Source of the DNA: Nitrospirota bacterium
GTDB lineage: Bacteria; Nitrospirota; Thermodesulfovibrionia; UBA6902
Direction of reading: 5' to 3'
NCBI GenBank assembly: GCA_016215115.1
Contig: JACRLN010000045.1
Location: forward strand, 1 to 64,000
Length of the DNA: 64,000 nucleotides
Shown here: positions 45,001 through 52,752 of the stretch, in pieces
How positions within the stretch are numbered: the first letter of the stretch is position 1
How the letters are laid out: each line of letters begins with the position of its first letter
Program-made: the position numbers and the translations under genes
Notes under the pieces: generated by a model
The model's input: the letters and a program-made list of their open reading frames with translations, nothing else
What the model was told of the DNA's origin: nothing
Databases searched by the model: none

Positions 45001-47730
45001 CTGAGCAAAGCGCCAGCCGGCGGAACGCACTGCGGCAATGAGGTGCTGACCCAAAAGCATATCGTCCGGCTTCTGAAGCAGATCCTTGATGGAGGTAATC
45101 AAAGAAGGAATCAGGATGATCCCGATTACCGACAAGGTCCAAAACCATGCCGATGGCAAGACCGTCCAGCCCAGAAGCAACAGGAGTGTTAATGCCGAAG
45201 GCGCGAGGCTGCGCCGAAGGTTGTCGAAGATCTTCCATCGGGACAGCAGTGAGAGAGAGTTCTTTTGAAAGCGGGCCTCAAGGCCCGGAACGCCCGGCAG
45301 CAGCCATCGAACAATCTGCCAATCCCCACGAATCCAGCGGTGCCTTCGGCTTACGTCTTCGCTGTAGCGAGATGGATATTCCTCATATAACTGCACATCG
45401 CTTAACAGCCCCGCCCGCGCATAGCACCCTTCGATAAGATCGTGGCTGAGCATAAGGTTCTCAGGGAGACGTCCGTTGAGTGCCCGCTCGAATGCAGCGA
45501 CTTCATAGATACCCTTACCAATAAATGAGCCTTCCTGGAAGAGGTCTTGGTAAATATCAGAGACAACATGCGTATATGGATCAATGCCCGGCTCACTACC
45601 GCACATTCTCGCATACCGCGACCGGTTAGTGCCGGGCAGACTTACTGCCACGCGCGGCTGAAGGATGCCGTACCCGGCAACAACCCGCTGTTTTTCTTCG
45701 TTGTATTGCGCACGATTTAGCGGGTGCGCCATTGCTCCCACAAATTGCCACGCTGAATCGCGCGGCAGTAGCGTATCGGTGTCAAGGGTGATCAAGTACT
45801 TCACATCAGATAAGACGGAAGTTTCACCGACTACGAGCGAAAAGCGCTCTTTTGAGACACCATGTGCACCGGCATGCAAAAAGGAATTTAATTCCGCAAG
45901 CTTCCCTCGCTTGCGCTCGTAACCCATCCAAACCCGCTCCCGGGGATTCCATCGGCGCGGACGATGGAAAAGGAAGAACGTATCGCCTTTTGCACTCATG
46001 TACTTTTTATTCAGATCTTCGATCATCTTCCGGGCGAGCTGCAACAGCGGTCCGTCCTCCGGCAGGGTTTCTTCGGCCGCGTCCCGAAAATCAGTTAACA
46101 GGGCGAAGTGCAGGTTTTCGTCCCGATTTGCCAGGAACCTGACTTCAAGCGCCTCGATCAGGTTCTCGATGTTCTGAGGGCTTGTGAGCAGTGTCGGGAC
46201 CACGGCCAGTGTACGCAATTCCGGAGGGATCCCTTTGGAGAAGTCCATTCGCGGCAGCGGATGCGGTGTCACTATCAACGTAGCAATCCAGTTCACCAGC
46301 GCCACCGCCAACTGACTTGAGCACAGCAGAGAGAGAATACCAATCAGCGTCAGCAGCCAATTATGCAGGTCGCCTGCATACGCCTTCGCCAATAAGCTGC
46401 CGGTGAAAATCCCTGTAATCAGCGTGATCGTGCCAAGATAGAGGAGCAAAGGAAACCGGGAGATCAATTTTTGAAAGGCGTCAGAGACAGATAATTGCAC
46501 TTCTGCCAGATGCTCAAGCTGCGCCAGTCCCTTGTCTATCAGGTAAAAGCCGACATGTGACGAGCGATTGTCGAAGCATAGATTGTTATCTTCAGAGGCT
46601 GCGTTTTCACGCGCAAGCCGGATCGCTTCTGTCGCCACCTCGCTCTCGGATAACCGGCTGTTCTTTGCTATCTTCTCAACAACGTGGCGGTAACGGTCAC
46701 GAGTAAAAAAATCCATCTTGCCGTAAACCCCGCCGGCGTCCTCACGCAGTATCTGATCGACAATACTCATCGTCTCGACGAACTCGCGCCAGTCCATCGC
46801 ACCCAGGAAACGGAGGCTGCCGATACTGTTGCTTATCGAGACCTGGTCGGCGGCCTGTTGCTGGTTCTCCGACTGCACCAACTGCTCAACCGTCTGGCCG
46901 AATTCGGAGAGTCGCTGCTCAAGCCAGGTAAGCGGCAATGCAAGAGCAGGGCCCTGTCCCTTCAGCCGGCGCGTAAGTTCCGCAACAAACGAACTCACCA
47001 TCGGCGGGCCCGACCGCGCCATATCCGCGATCACCAAAATCAGGCTCTTCGGGTCTTTCCCGGCGGTCTCCGTCATCTGGTCCGCCCAATAATCAGCGCT
47101 GTTCCGGTCGATCCTGTCAGCGGCGATCCGGACTGCAACGCGCCGGAGATTCTCGATCAGTGCCAGGCGTAACATGATGGGGATGGCCCATAATTCGCCT
47201 AACTTCAGGGCGGTGACTGTCTGGTAGGCTGCCACGAAACTGCTGAGGCTCTCCGGATCTACCCGCCCATCGCCATGCGAAATCGTCTCCAGCGCAATGT
47301 CATACACGCGCGGAAGACCGGCCGATGGACCATTCAGCAGTCGAGGCAGTTCCCGGCTATACCCCTTTGGCAAATGCCTCCTGGCCGTGCGGATCTGCTC
47401 CTCAATCAGATAGAAGTTGTCGAGCAGCCATTCCCCAGCCGGTGTAATCCTGCGGTTGTCCTTGACCGCCTCTGTAATCAGGTGGCGGACATTAAGCAGT
47501 ACGCTTTCATTCTCAGCCAGCCGTGTCAGGAGTTGCTCCGGGGCATAGTCCGGGCTCAACTTATGTGAGCCCGCCAGGGTCTTGCCATGCTGCTCCATCT
47601 GATAGGCGCTAAACAGCTCCGATCGCAATGGTGGCTCGCCGCCGGCGTACTCTTTCACAAAGCTGTTTCCGCTGAGGCTTGCCCGCAAATGAGACAAGTT
47701 TTTAAGGACGCTCTTTCTGCTCATCTTCAA
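39052..47730 (-). CDS. ndvB: Cyclic beta-1,2-glucan synthase (NdvB/Cgs type)
   Basis: 2892 aa, typical for this family. Order: N-terminal region with membrane spans near 430-490; the GT84 glycosyltransferase core with DTDTLLPRDSAW near 650 and RRHRWIRGDWQIVRW near 805; further spans around 850-1020; a glucoamylase-like domain (about 1060-1550); two glycoside-phosphorylase-like (GH94) beta-sandwich regions; and a C-terminal GH94 catalytic barrel with IGSGDWNDGMN near 2565, whose Asp is the catalytic acid in phosphorylases. It initiates, elongates and cyclises glucan for the periplasm. The whole gene is visibly GC-richer than its surroundings, so transfer is likely. Confidence 0.95.
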   Translation of the reverse strand: MKMSRKSVLKNLSHLRASLSGNSFVKEYAGGEPPLRSELFSAYQMEQHGKTLAGSHKLSPDYAPEQLLTRLAENESVLLNVRHLITEAVKDNRRITPAGEWLLDNFYLIEEQIRTARRHLPKGYSRELPRLLNGPSAGLPRVYDIALETISHGDGRVDPESLSSFVAAYQTVTALKLGELWAIPIMLRLALIENLRRVAVRIAADRIDRNSADYWADQMTETAGKDPKSLILVIADMARSGPPMVSSFVAELTRRLKGQGPALALPLTWLEQRLSEFGQTVEQLVQSENQQQAADQVSISNSIGSLRFLGAMDWREFVETMSIVDQILREDAGGVYGKMDFFTRDRYRHVVEKIAKNSRLSESEVATEAIRLARENAASEDNNLCFDNRSSHVGFYLIDKGLAQLEHLAEVQLSVSDAFQKLISRFPLLLYLGTITLITGIFTGSLLAKAYAGDLHNWLLTLIGILSLLCSSQLAVALVNWIATLIVTPHPLPRMDFSKGIPPELRTLAVVPTLLTSPQNIENLIEALEVRFLANRDENLHFALLTDFRDAAEETLPEDGPLLQLARKMIEDLNKKYMSAKGDTFFLFHRPRRWNPRERVWMGYERKRGKLAELNSFLHAGAHGVSKERFSLVVGETSVLSDVKYLITLDTDTLLPRDSAWQFVGAMAHPLNRAQYNEEKQRVVAGYGILQPRVAVSLPGTNRSRYARMCGSEPGIDPYTHVVSDIYQDLFQEGSFIGKGIYEVAAFERALNGRLPENLMLSHDLIEGCYARAGLLSDVQLYEEYPSRYSEDVSRRHRWIRGDWQIVRWLLPGVPGLEARFQKNSLSLLSRWKIFDNLRRSLAPSALTLLLLLGWTVLPSAWFWTLSVIGIILIPSLITSIKDLLQKPDDMLLGQHLIAAVRSAGWRFAQAAFTFMCLPYEAFFSLDAIVRSTGRMLVTHRRLLEWNPSSDPERNSRDSRMGGLAAYCRMMWIAPLVAFAVMIYLMLSNPSVLAVAGPMLCLWFASPVIAWWISRPLARRGARLTDEQTLFLRKLSRKTWAFFETFVDPEDNWLPPDNYQEYPVAVVAHRTSPTNMGLALLANLSAYDFGYILTGQLIKRTANAFHTMEALKRHRGHFYNWYDTKSLKPLSPLYISTVDSGNLAAHLLTLRLGLLALPDQKILGERFFDGLNDTLMSLVGILADAGTGDDSEGAAPVGLAQLQKHLESALKSPPTKLMAARLCLDHLALSAAEVVAGINADHENPAGWWARAFARQCRDALDELTLLDPPTVHGIDEIPTLRELARLGNQRACERIAAIERLALQSSELARMEYDFLFDETCHLLTIGYNVGERRRDSSYYDMLASEARLCSFVAIAQGQLPQESWFALGRLLTTAGGEPVLLSWSGSMFEYLMPLLVMPTYEHTLLDQTYKAAVARQIEYGRQRGVPWGMSESGYSTIDVHLNYQYRAFGVPGLGLQRGLAEDLVIAPYASALALMVAPEEACLNLQRLATEGFEGKYGFYEAIDYTPSRQQRGQSSAVVRSFMAHHQGMSLLSLAYLLLDRPMQKRFEADPVFQATMLLLQERVPKATAFYSHTSELSDIQGASSGMETPVRVFSSPDTPTPEVQLLSNGRYHVMITNAGGGYSRWKDLAVTRWREDSTRDNWGTFCYLRDVASGEFWSTAYQPTLNRPDNQSNNYEAIFSEAKAEFRCRDHDFDTHTEIAVSPEDDIELRRVRITNRARTRRAIDVTSYAEVVLTPPAADALHPAFSNLFVQTEIIRRQRAILCTRRPRSQSEQAPWMFHLMAVHGAEIGEVSYETDRMQFIGRGNTVADPQAISGVAGFFTGALSGSEGSVLDPIVAIRYRITLEPEESVTINIVSGIGETRDAALSLVQKYQDRRLADRVFDLAWTHGQVLLQQFNASEADAQLYGRLAGSIIYANSLLRADPGVLIKNHRGQSGLWGYAISGDLPIVLLQIEDPANINLVRQLVQAHAYWRLKGLIVDLVIWNEDHAGYRQLLHDQIMGLIAAGTEANVTDRPGGIFVRAAEQISNEDRILFQTVARVIITDSRGSLADQINRRSTVKITVPLLVPTRTHRSEPLAVAALPRHDLSFFNGLGGFTPDGREYVITTAHGQVTQAPWVNVLANPHFGTVISESGLAYTWGENAHEFRLTPWHNDPVSDSIGEAFFLRDEERGHFWSPTPLPSLGATPYVTRHGFGYSVFEHTERGIRSEVWVYVAMDAPVKFTVIKVRNESGRSRRLSATGYVEWVLGDLRPKTATHVITELDPKSGAIFARNPYNTEFADRVAFFDVDDINRTVSGDRTEFLGRNGTLRNPAALTRARLSGRVGAALDPCAAIQVAFDLADGQEREIIFRLGTGRDADDAGNIVRRFRGSAAARSTLDAVWQYWNHTLGAVQVETPDQSVNILTNGWLLYQTLSCRLWARSGYYQSGGAFGFRDQLQDVMALIHAEPGLVREHLLLCAAHQFKEGDVQHWWHPPSGRGVRTHCSDDFLWLPLAASSYVLNTGDTGVLDELIHFIEGRQVNADEDSYYDLPIRSEQTASLYDHCVRAIMKGLSLGEHGLPFIGSGDWNDGMNMVGEHGKGESVWLGFFLYEVLMRFTEIARLREDLPFAERCQREAAQLRRNIEQNGWDGEWYLRAFFDDGSPLGSAANPECQIDSIAQSWSVLSGAGNAKRSAMAMEALDKRLVRRDHRLIQLLDPPFDKSDLNPGYIKGYVPGVRENGGQYTHAAIWAAMAFAKLGNSRRAWELLSMINPVNHGRSPEEIETYKVEPYVVAADVYAVSPHTGRGGWTWYTGSAGWMYRLIMESLLGLRLEVDKLRFTPCLPAEWESFKVHYRYRETLYHITVLQTHNGSVGSGVTVDGIEQPDNAIPLVDDRQEHVVEVRIHVVGG

Positions 47731-47926
47731 GTTTGAAGTCTCCTTCTGAGAAGCGAAGTCTCAGTAAATAGAATAGCAATCAGGGTGGTTAGACTATCTC
47801 TCTTCGGTAGTCGGTGTTCATGGTGCAATCAACATCATTATAGCAGATTGCTATCTTGAAGGTTTCAGTCAACTCATGGCAGGAGCACATCAGAAAGAGG
47901 CGATACCTCTAATGTTGCGGACTCAT

Positions 47927-48781
47927 TTAAACTGCTTTAACTGCTATTCTTAGTTCATGCAATATGTCCTGGATTAAATCCATACTGAACCTTTTTGTAA
48001 ATCGTATTTCATTAATGTATTTTGCATCTTTCACGATTTTGATTAAATCTTCCTTGTGAATAACATTGTGAGGCGGCATGTTATATAGTTTTGCATACTT
48101 ATCTCTAATATCAAAAACTCTCCGGAAAACGGCCTTTTTGTCATCTCGAAGTCTGCTATATCCGTTTATCTTTCTGTATTTGTCTTCCGGATCCCTCGTA
48201 TAATCTTTGTTCTGGATTTGCAAGTTCTTCAGGAGAAAGGGCTCCAGCAATTTCTTTGCGAACAGTTTTGCTAAAATGATATCTTTCAATGCAAGCAGAT
48301 GAATTACATCATTGAGAGCATAATCGATCGCTTGCTCGGCAACAGGTCTTTTTATCCAGTTATATTTCTGATAGGTCCTTTTCTTTTTCAGAAATATTCC
48401 AAGTTCAAAAGCAATTACTGAATGAAGGTCTTTCTTTTCATAATTAAGAAGCTCAGCAGCCGGTCTTAAATCCAGTATTGATTTTATTTCTATATCAGCA
48501 GTGTTTTTAAGTAACGATAAGTCGCTCCCTGCATCGTACATTACTTTTAGAATGTTCGTATTCTCAAAGAGCAGTTTAAGAGTATCGTAGTCGATCTTGA
48601 ACGGATCAATGATTACATTGTCCACTCCATCGAAGATTTGCGTTAAGCATAATTTTTCTCCGTAAGCATGCAAATTTGACTCTGCTTCTATATCTAAAGC
48701 GATAATGTGAAGCCCTTTATCTTCAAACTTCTTCAGGTATGACCGAAGTTCGGCCTCGTTTTCAATATTAATATAATTCAC
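47927..48781 (-). CDS. Ribonuclease D-like 3'-5' exonuclease
   Basis: 284 aa, DEDD exonuclease followed by an HRDC-like helical part. Motif Exo I IIALDIEAES (D,E at about 29-33), Exo II MYDAGSDLSLLK, Exo III QAIDYALNDVIHLL, then FDIRDKYAKLYNMPPHNVIH resembling HRDC. Matures tRNA and other structured RNA 3' ends. Slightly shorter than E. coli Rnd. Confidence 0.9.
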   Translation of the reverse strand: MNYINIENEAELRSYLKKFEDKGLHIIALDIEAESNLHAYGEKLCLTQIFDGVDNVIIDPFKIDYDTLKLLFENTNILKVMYDAGSDLSLLKNTADIEIKSILDLRPAAELLNYEKKDLHSVIAFELGIFLKKKRTYQKYNWIKRPVAEQAIDYALNDVIHLLALKDIILAKLFAKKLLEPFLLKNLQIQNKDYTRDPEDKYRKINGYSRLRDDKKAVFRRVFDIRDKYAKLYNMPPHNVIHKEDLIKIVKDAKYINEIRFTKRFSMDLIQDILHELRIAVKAV

Positions 48782-48891
48782 AAATATCTCTTCTCCAGTT
48801 TTAGTTAATGGTACTCTTCGGCAAGAGCAGGCAGAAGCAACATGTTAATTATAAGCTTCCATGACGTAAAGATAAAGTGCAGGGTATTAAT

Positions 48892-48940
48892 AGTTTGAAC
48901 TGCTTGAACCGTTTAATAGCTCAAGCGGCTGAAACTGTTC
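48892..48940. repeat. Degenerate 9-bp repeat, second locus
   Basis: GAACTGCTTGAACCGTTTAA and TAGCTCAAGCGGCTGAAACT contain the same GTTCAAGCGG/GCTTGAACCG motif as the element at 36461. Confidence 0.55.
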
Positions 48941-48969
48941 TTTATTTTTTTAACTTCCGCGCTTTTTCA

Positions 48970-49503
48970 CTACCTTCCCAATGCCTCCATGAAATCTCTG
49001 AACTTCATGTCGTGTCCCTCTTTTTCCGACCAGCGTCTTACTTCTCCGAGATCTGCCTTCTGCGCCTTTGCTATCATGAGCGCCTGCTCCAGCGCCTGCA
49101 TATCGTTCCAGTAATAATAGGCTGCAAGCCTGTCTTTGATGCTGTCCGTAGGCGTCATCAGGACAATGGTGCCGAATCTTGTTTTTACCTTTTTCTGCCC
49201 TTTAAGCGGCTCGCTCCCGATTGCCGCCGGAGGTGCAACAAACTCGATAAAGAAAGGGCAGCCCTTCCGAATAAAATGGCGGGAACCTTCTTTTCGAAAC
49301 CCAAGCTCTGCCAGAACAGGAGTAACCTCCTTCATCGCGGAATGTGTCACGAAGTCAAGGTCATACGACTGATAAAGGTTTTTTGTATAAATGGAAACGC
49401 AGGCCCCGCCTACCAGTATTACATCGAGACCTTCTGCATGCAGTTGTTCACATACGAGAGCAGCCAGGTCTCTTATGTCAATGTGCTTCCAATCGATTTT
49501 CAA
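48970..49503 (-). CDS. AbiEii-type nucleotidyltransferase-fold protein
   Basis: 177 aa. Core motif ILVGGACVSIY followed by SYDLDFVT (G-G...D-x-D) of the nucleotidyltransferase superfamily, with Cys in place of the usual second small residue; later PTDSIKDRLAAYYYWND, as in AbiEii/MenA-like toxins. The last codons of the winged-helix gene overlap its start by 4 bp. Arrangement (DNA-binding protein upstream, NTase downstream) resembles a toxin-antitoxin or Abi pair. Confidence 0.75.
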   Translation of the reverse strand: MKIDWKHIDIRDLAALVCEQLHAEGLDVILVGGACVSIYTKNLYQSYDLDFVTHSAMKEVTPVLAELGFRKEGSRHFIRKGCPFFIEFVAPPAAIGSEPLKGQKKVKTRFGTIVLMTPTDSIKDRLAAYYYWNDMQALEQALMIAKAQKADLGEVRRWSEKEGHDMKFRDFMEALGR

Positions 49504-49829
49504 AGCGGCTTTCCTGCCCTCCTCGGCCTGGTGCGTTTGCGGTAATACGCGTTCTTTTCTTTTTCCTGGAGAAACCCGGACGCCTTGCCCACGAGCGCCT
49601 TCAATTCATTTAAAAACGGATACCTAGGATTGAACGTGTACACCCTTGTCCTGCCGCTGAGGCGGCTCACAATGACGCCCGCGTCTTCGAGCCTTCTCAA
49701 CTGCTGCTGAAACCTGTTTACCGGTTCCCCGAAGGTCTTTGCCATACCGAGCGGATACCCTTCTTCATAGAAATAAAGGGTGAACAGTATCTTCTCTATA
49801 ATTATGTTACCGAATATACCTTCCAGCAT
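49500..49829 (-). CDS. Winged-helix regulator, probable antitoxin-like partner
   Basis: 109 aa. ArsR/MarR-like winged helix: NIIIEKILFTLYFYEEGYPL, then VNRFQQQLRRLEDAGVIVSR (recognition helix) and the wing SGRTRVYTFNP. First gene of the two-gene unit. Upstream lies a tandem pair of palindromes that fit autorepression. Confidence 0.78.
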   Translation of the reverse strand: MLEGIFGNIIIEKILFTLYFYEEGYPLGMAKTFGEPVNRFQQQLRRLEDAGVIVSRLSGRTRVYTFNPRYPFLNELKALVGKASGFLQEKEKNAYYRKRTRPRRAGKPL

Positions 49830-49837
49830 GTTTATAA

Positions 49838-49879
49838 TTTACCATAAATCATGGTTAATTTACCATATTAAATGGTAAA
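49838..49879. promoter_or_regulatory. Tandem palindromic operator
   Basis: Two 21-bp palindromes abut: TTTACCAT-AAATC-ATGGTTAA (49838-49858) and TTTACCAT-ATTAA-ATGGTAAA (49859-49879). Their period is exactly 21 bp, two helical turns, and they sit 9 bp upstream of the winged-helix gene. Confidence 0.8.
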
Positions 49880-50126
49880 CAGGTTTTATGCTCTTTTGTA
49901 TTTTATCACTTTCTAACTTCCGAGCTTACATTCTTTCGAACTTTTGTTCTTTGTTGCTGAGCTCTTACGGCTAAAAAATGTGCTCCGAATGTCAATAATC
50001 ATGTCTGACCATGAATGTGCAAAAGATTGAAAGTGCAACCGGATGACAATGCAAGGCTGAAAAACGCTGCTTAAGATAAAGAACCAAATTGGGAGCCGTT
50101 TGAAAAATCAAATTTCAACTGAAAAC
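49880..50126. other. Intergenic stretch without gene
   Basis: No gene seen between the operator and the DUF3300 promoter. Pyrimidine-rich with degenerate CTTTC/CTTCC units; nothing else recognised. Confidence 0.35.
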
Positions 50127-50154
50127 TTGACAGTCTATAAATTAGCGGTAAAAT
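50127..50154 (+). promoter_or_regulatory. Sigma70-like promoter for DUF3300 gene
   Basis: TTGACA (50127-50132), 16-nt spacer, TAAAAT (50149-50154), about 110 bp before the chosen ATG. Confidence 0.5.
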
Positions 50155-50262
50155 TATTATGTATACTCAAACACTCTTACTTTTCAGAAAAACCATCACA
50201 GAGGACCTGACCCGGGGTTCTCGATGCGCCTGGATTTTTATAGAAGCGCAAAAGGAGACATT

Positions 50263-51579
50263 ATGAGAGCTTCAACAATCATTATGCGGGGGTTGGCCTG
50301 GATGATCATCGCCATGCTCGTCATACCTCCCGGAATACCTGCGCAGGATTCCGGTCAACCAGAGCAATCCGACAGGTTCAGGGAAGAAGCATTGGCGCAG
50401 ATGCTTGCTCCGCTCGCCTTATATCCCGATTCTCTGATAGCCCAGATTCTGATGGCATCGACCTATCCGCTTGAGGTGGTCGAGGCTGAACGCTGGTTGA
50501 AACAGAACAAGAACCTGAAAGGCGATGCACTGAACGAGGCACTGAAGGAAAAGGCCTGGGATCCAAGTGTGAAATCGCTCTGCCATTTCCCGGACGTTCT
50601 TTTTGCCATGAGCGACAAACTCGACCAGACGGGGAAATTAGGCGATGCCTTCATAAGCCAGAAGGATGAGGTTATGGACACCATACAGGAATTGCGCCGA
50701 AAGGCCTCGGACCAGGGGAACCTCAAGACGACCATGGAACAGCAAGTCATAGTCGAGCGGGAAGTAATCAGGATCGAACCGGCTGCCCCTGATGTTGTCT
50801 ATGTGCCGGTCTACGATCCTTTCTATGTATACGGCCCGTGGTGGTACCCTGCGTATCCTCCTTATTACTGGTACTATCCACCCGGTTTTGTTGTCACCAG
50901 CGGTTTTGTCAGTTTTGGCCCCAGAGTATTTATCGGAATCAGCTTTTTCCCATGGGTCTGGTTCGACTGGCCTGTCCATCGCATCGATATAGACATCCAT
51001 AAAACGAGTCGATTCCACAGGTTCGACCACAGGCGGGATTTCGACAGGCATGTCTGGGAACATAACCCGTACCACAGAAAAGGGGTTGCCTACAGAGACA
51101 GGACAACGAGTCAGCGCTTCGGATCGAGACCGTCACGTGTGTCACCAGCGAGTCCGGAAACGCGCGGTTATCCGGGCAGGCGCATTGAAAGACAGGACGG
51201 GCGACCATCTCAGGGCCCTGTTGAACGCCATGAAAGGACAGTAGCACCACAGGCAGGAAAAGAACCCGCAGGATCGCGGGGCGCTGTCGAACGCCGGGAA
51301 GGTGCCGGCACACCAAGAGTCAGGCACGAGAGGGAAAGGATTCATATCCCTGCAGACCGGGATACTCCCTTCAGGGGAATCGGCGAAGGCAATTTTGAGC
51401 GCAAAGCAAGCGAACGCGGAGGCGTGAGCAGGCAAAGCGGAGAGGTAATCCGCCGGGGTGAAGGCGCAAGCCGCCAGGGCGGAGGCATATCCCCGCAGGA
51501 CAGTGGCGCAGAGCGTAAAAGCGGAGATACGGGCCGTCCGGGCAGGAAGGACACCGAAGGCGGAGGCCCCCGGAGGTAG
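50263..51579 (+). CDS. DUF3300 family protein
   Basis: 438 aa from ATG 50263 (AAAAGGAGAC upstream; an ATG at 50224 exists). Signal peptide (about 1-27), then the DUF3300 core: ALAQMLAPLALYPDSLIAQI, LMASTYPLEVVEAERWLKQN, VVYVPVYDPFYVYGPWWYPA. The C-terminal 150 residues are Arg/Gly/Glu-rich and low in complexity. Periplasmic or outer-membrane; function unknown, but members are usually followed by DUF2950, as here. Confidence 0.92.
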   Translation: MRASTIIMRGLAWMIIAMLVIPPGIPAQDSGQPEQSDRFREEALAQMLAPLALYPDSLIAQILMASTYPLEVVEAERWLKQNKNLKGDALNEALKEKAWDPSVKSLCHFPDVLFAMSDKLDQTGKLGDAFISQKDEVMDTIQELRRKASDQGNLKTTMEQQVIVEREVIRIEPAAPDVVYVPVYDPFYVYGPWWYPAYPPYYWYYPPGFVVTSGFVSFGPRVFIGISFFPWVWFDWPVHRIDIDIHKTSRFHRFDHRRDFDRHVWEHNPYHRKGVAYRDRTTSQRFGSRPSRVSPASPETRGYPGRRIERQDGRPSQGPVERHERTVAPQAGKEPAGSRGAVERREGAGTPRVRHERERIHIPADRDTPFRGIGEGNFERKASERGGVSRQSGEVIRRGEGASRQGGGISPQDSGAERKSGDTGRPGRKDTEGGGPRR

Positions 51580-51656
51580 GAAGACATGAGAGCTGTGGTT
51601 CGTTCTATGTGTATTTGCAGACAGAGACGTGATTATATATGCACAAGGGAGGAAAA

Positions 51657-52637
51657 ATGAATATAGTTGCATTGCATAAAAAGTTTGGAAAGGTCTTGTT
51701 GACTATGCCGGCCTGTGTCATCGCAGTTGCCATGCTCTTGTTCGGGGTGTTTTCAGCTTCGCTTGCCGCAGGCACGCCGCAGAAGATCTTTCCCTCGCCT
51801 GAAGAGGCGGTTAGTTCGCTTGTCGCTGCAGTAAGGGCGAATGATATGAAAGAAATGCGTATCATATTAGGCCCCGGAAGCGAAGCATTGATCTCGTCCG
51901 GCGATGACGTAGCAGACAGGGCAGGACGTGAAAAATTCTTCAAGGCCTATGACCAGTTGAACAGGCTTGAACAGGCATCTGCGGACAAGATGGTCCTCCA
52001 TATCGGCAACGACGACTGGCCCATGCCGATCCCGATCGTAAAAAAGGGTACAACTTGGCTTTTCGACATAGATAAAGGCAAAAAGGAGATCCTGAACCGG
52101 AGAATAGGCAGAAATGAACTGCATGTTATAGAGGTGCTTGATGCTTATGTTGATGCACAGCATGAATACGCCAGTAAGGATTGCGGAGGCGGCGGCAAGG
52201 TCGAATTTGCCCAAAAATTTATCAGCGCCGAAGGGAAGCATGACGGGCTGTACTGGGAAGCAAAAGAGGGCGAAGAAGAGAGTCCTCTCGGACCACTGAT
52301 TGTGCAGGCGTCAAGAGAAGGATACAGCAAGGAAAGCAGCCTTTCTCCTTTTCACGGGTATTATTTCGAAATCCTCAAGGGCCAGGGGAAGCATGCCGAA
52401 GGAGGGCGTTACAACTATGTCGTTAAGGGGAAGATGATCCTCGGCTTCGCACTCGTGGCCTATCCTGCAGAATATGGGAATTCCGGAGTGATGACCTTCA
52501 TGGTGAGCCAGGAGGGGATCATTTACCAAAAGAATCTTGGCAGGGATACTAAGCGGAAAGCAGAGGCGATGAAGGTTTTTGATCCCGACAAGACCTGGCA
52601 AAGGGTCAAGGAGACCTTGCAGCAGCAAGACAAATAA
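51657..52637 (+). CDS. DUF2950 family protein
   Basis: 326 aa from ATG 51657 with GGGAGGAAAA upstream. Signal peptide (about 1-39, ending SLAAG), then QKIFPSPEEAVSSLVAAVRA, RRIGRNELHVIEVLDAYVDA, the AEGGRYNYVVKGKMILGFAL segment and GVMTFMVSQEGIIYQKNLG, all hallmarks of DUF2950. Partner of DUF3300; function of the pair unknown. Confidence 0.93.
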   Translation: MNIVALHKKFGKVLLTMPACVIAVAMLLFGVFSASLAAGTPQKIFPSPEEAVSSLVAAVRANDMKEMRIILGPGSEALISSGDDVADRAGREKFFKAYDQLNRLEQASADKMVLHIGNDDWPMPIPIVKKGTTWLFDIDKGKKEILNRRIGRNELHVIEVLDAYVDAQHEYASKDCGGGGKVEFAQKFISAEGKHDGLYWEAKEGEEESPLGPLIVQASREGYSKESSLSPFHGYYFEILKGQGKHAEGGRYNYVVKGKMILGFALVAYPAEYGNSGVMTFMVSQEGIIYQKNLGRDTKRKAEAMKVFDPDKTWQRVKETLQQQDK

Positions 52638-52752
52638 CCGGTTTTTTGTCAGGAGCAGATCAGTCCGTGATTTATTCAAGTTATTGACAACATGCCAACT
52701 CACTGTTATTATTTTTTTAAGAGGACAATAAAAAAACTGAAAGGAAATTTCT

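Noticed and set aside
40361-47568. Many plus-strand frames opposite the glucan synthase
   Set aside because: High GC gives long antisense frames; the minus-strand protein has a full set of family motifs from end to end.
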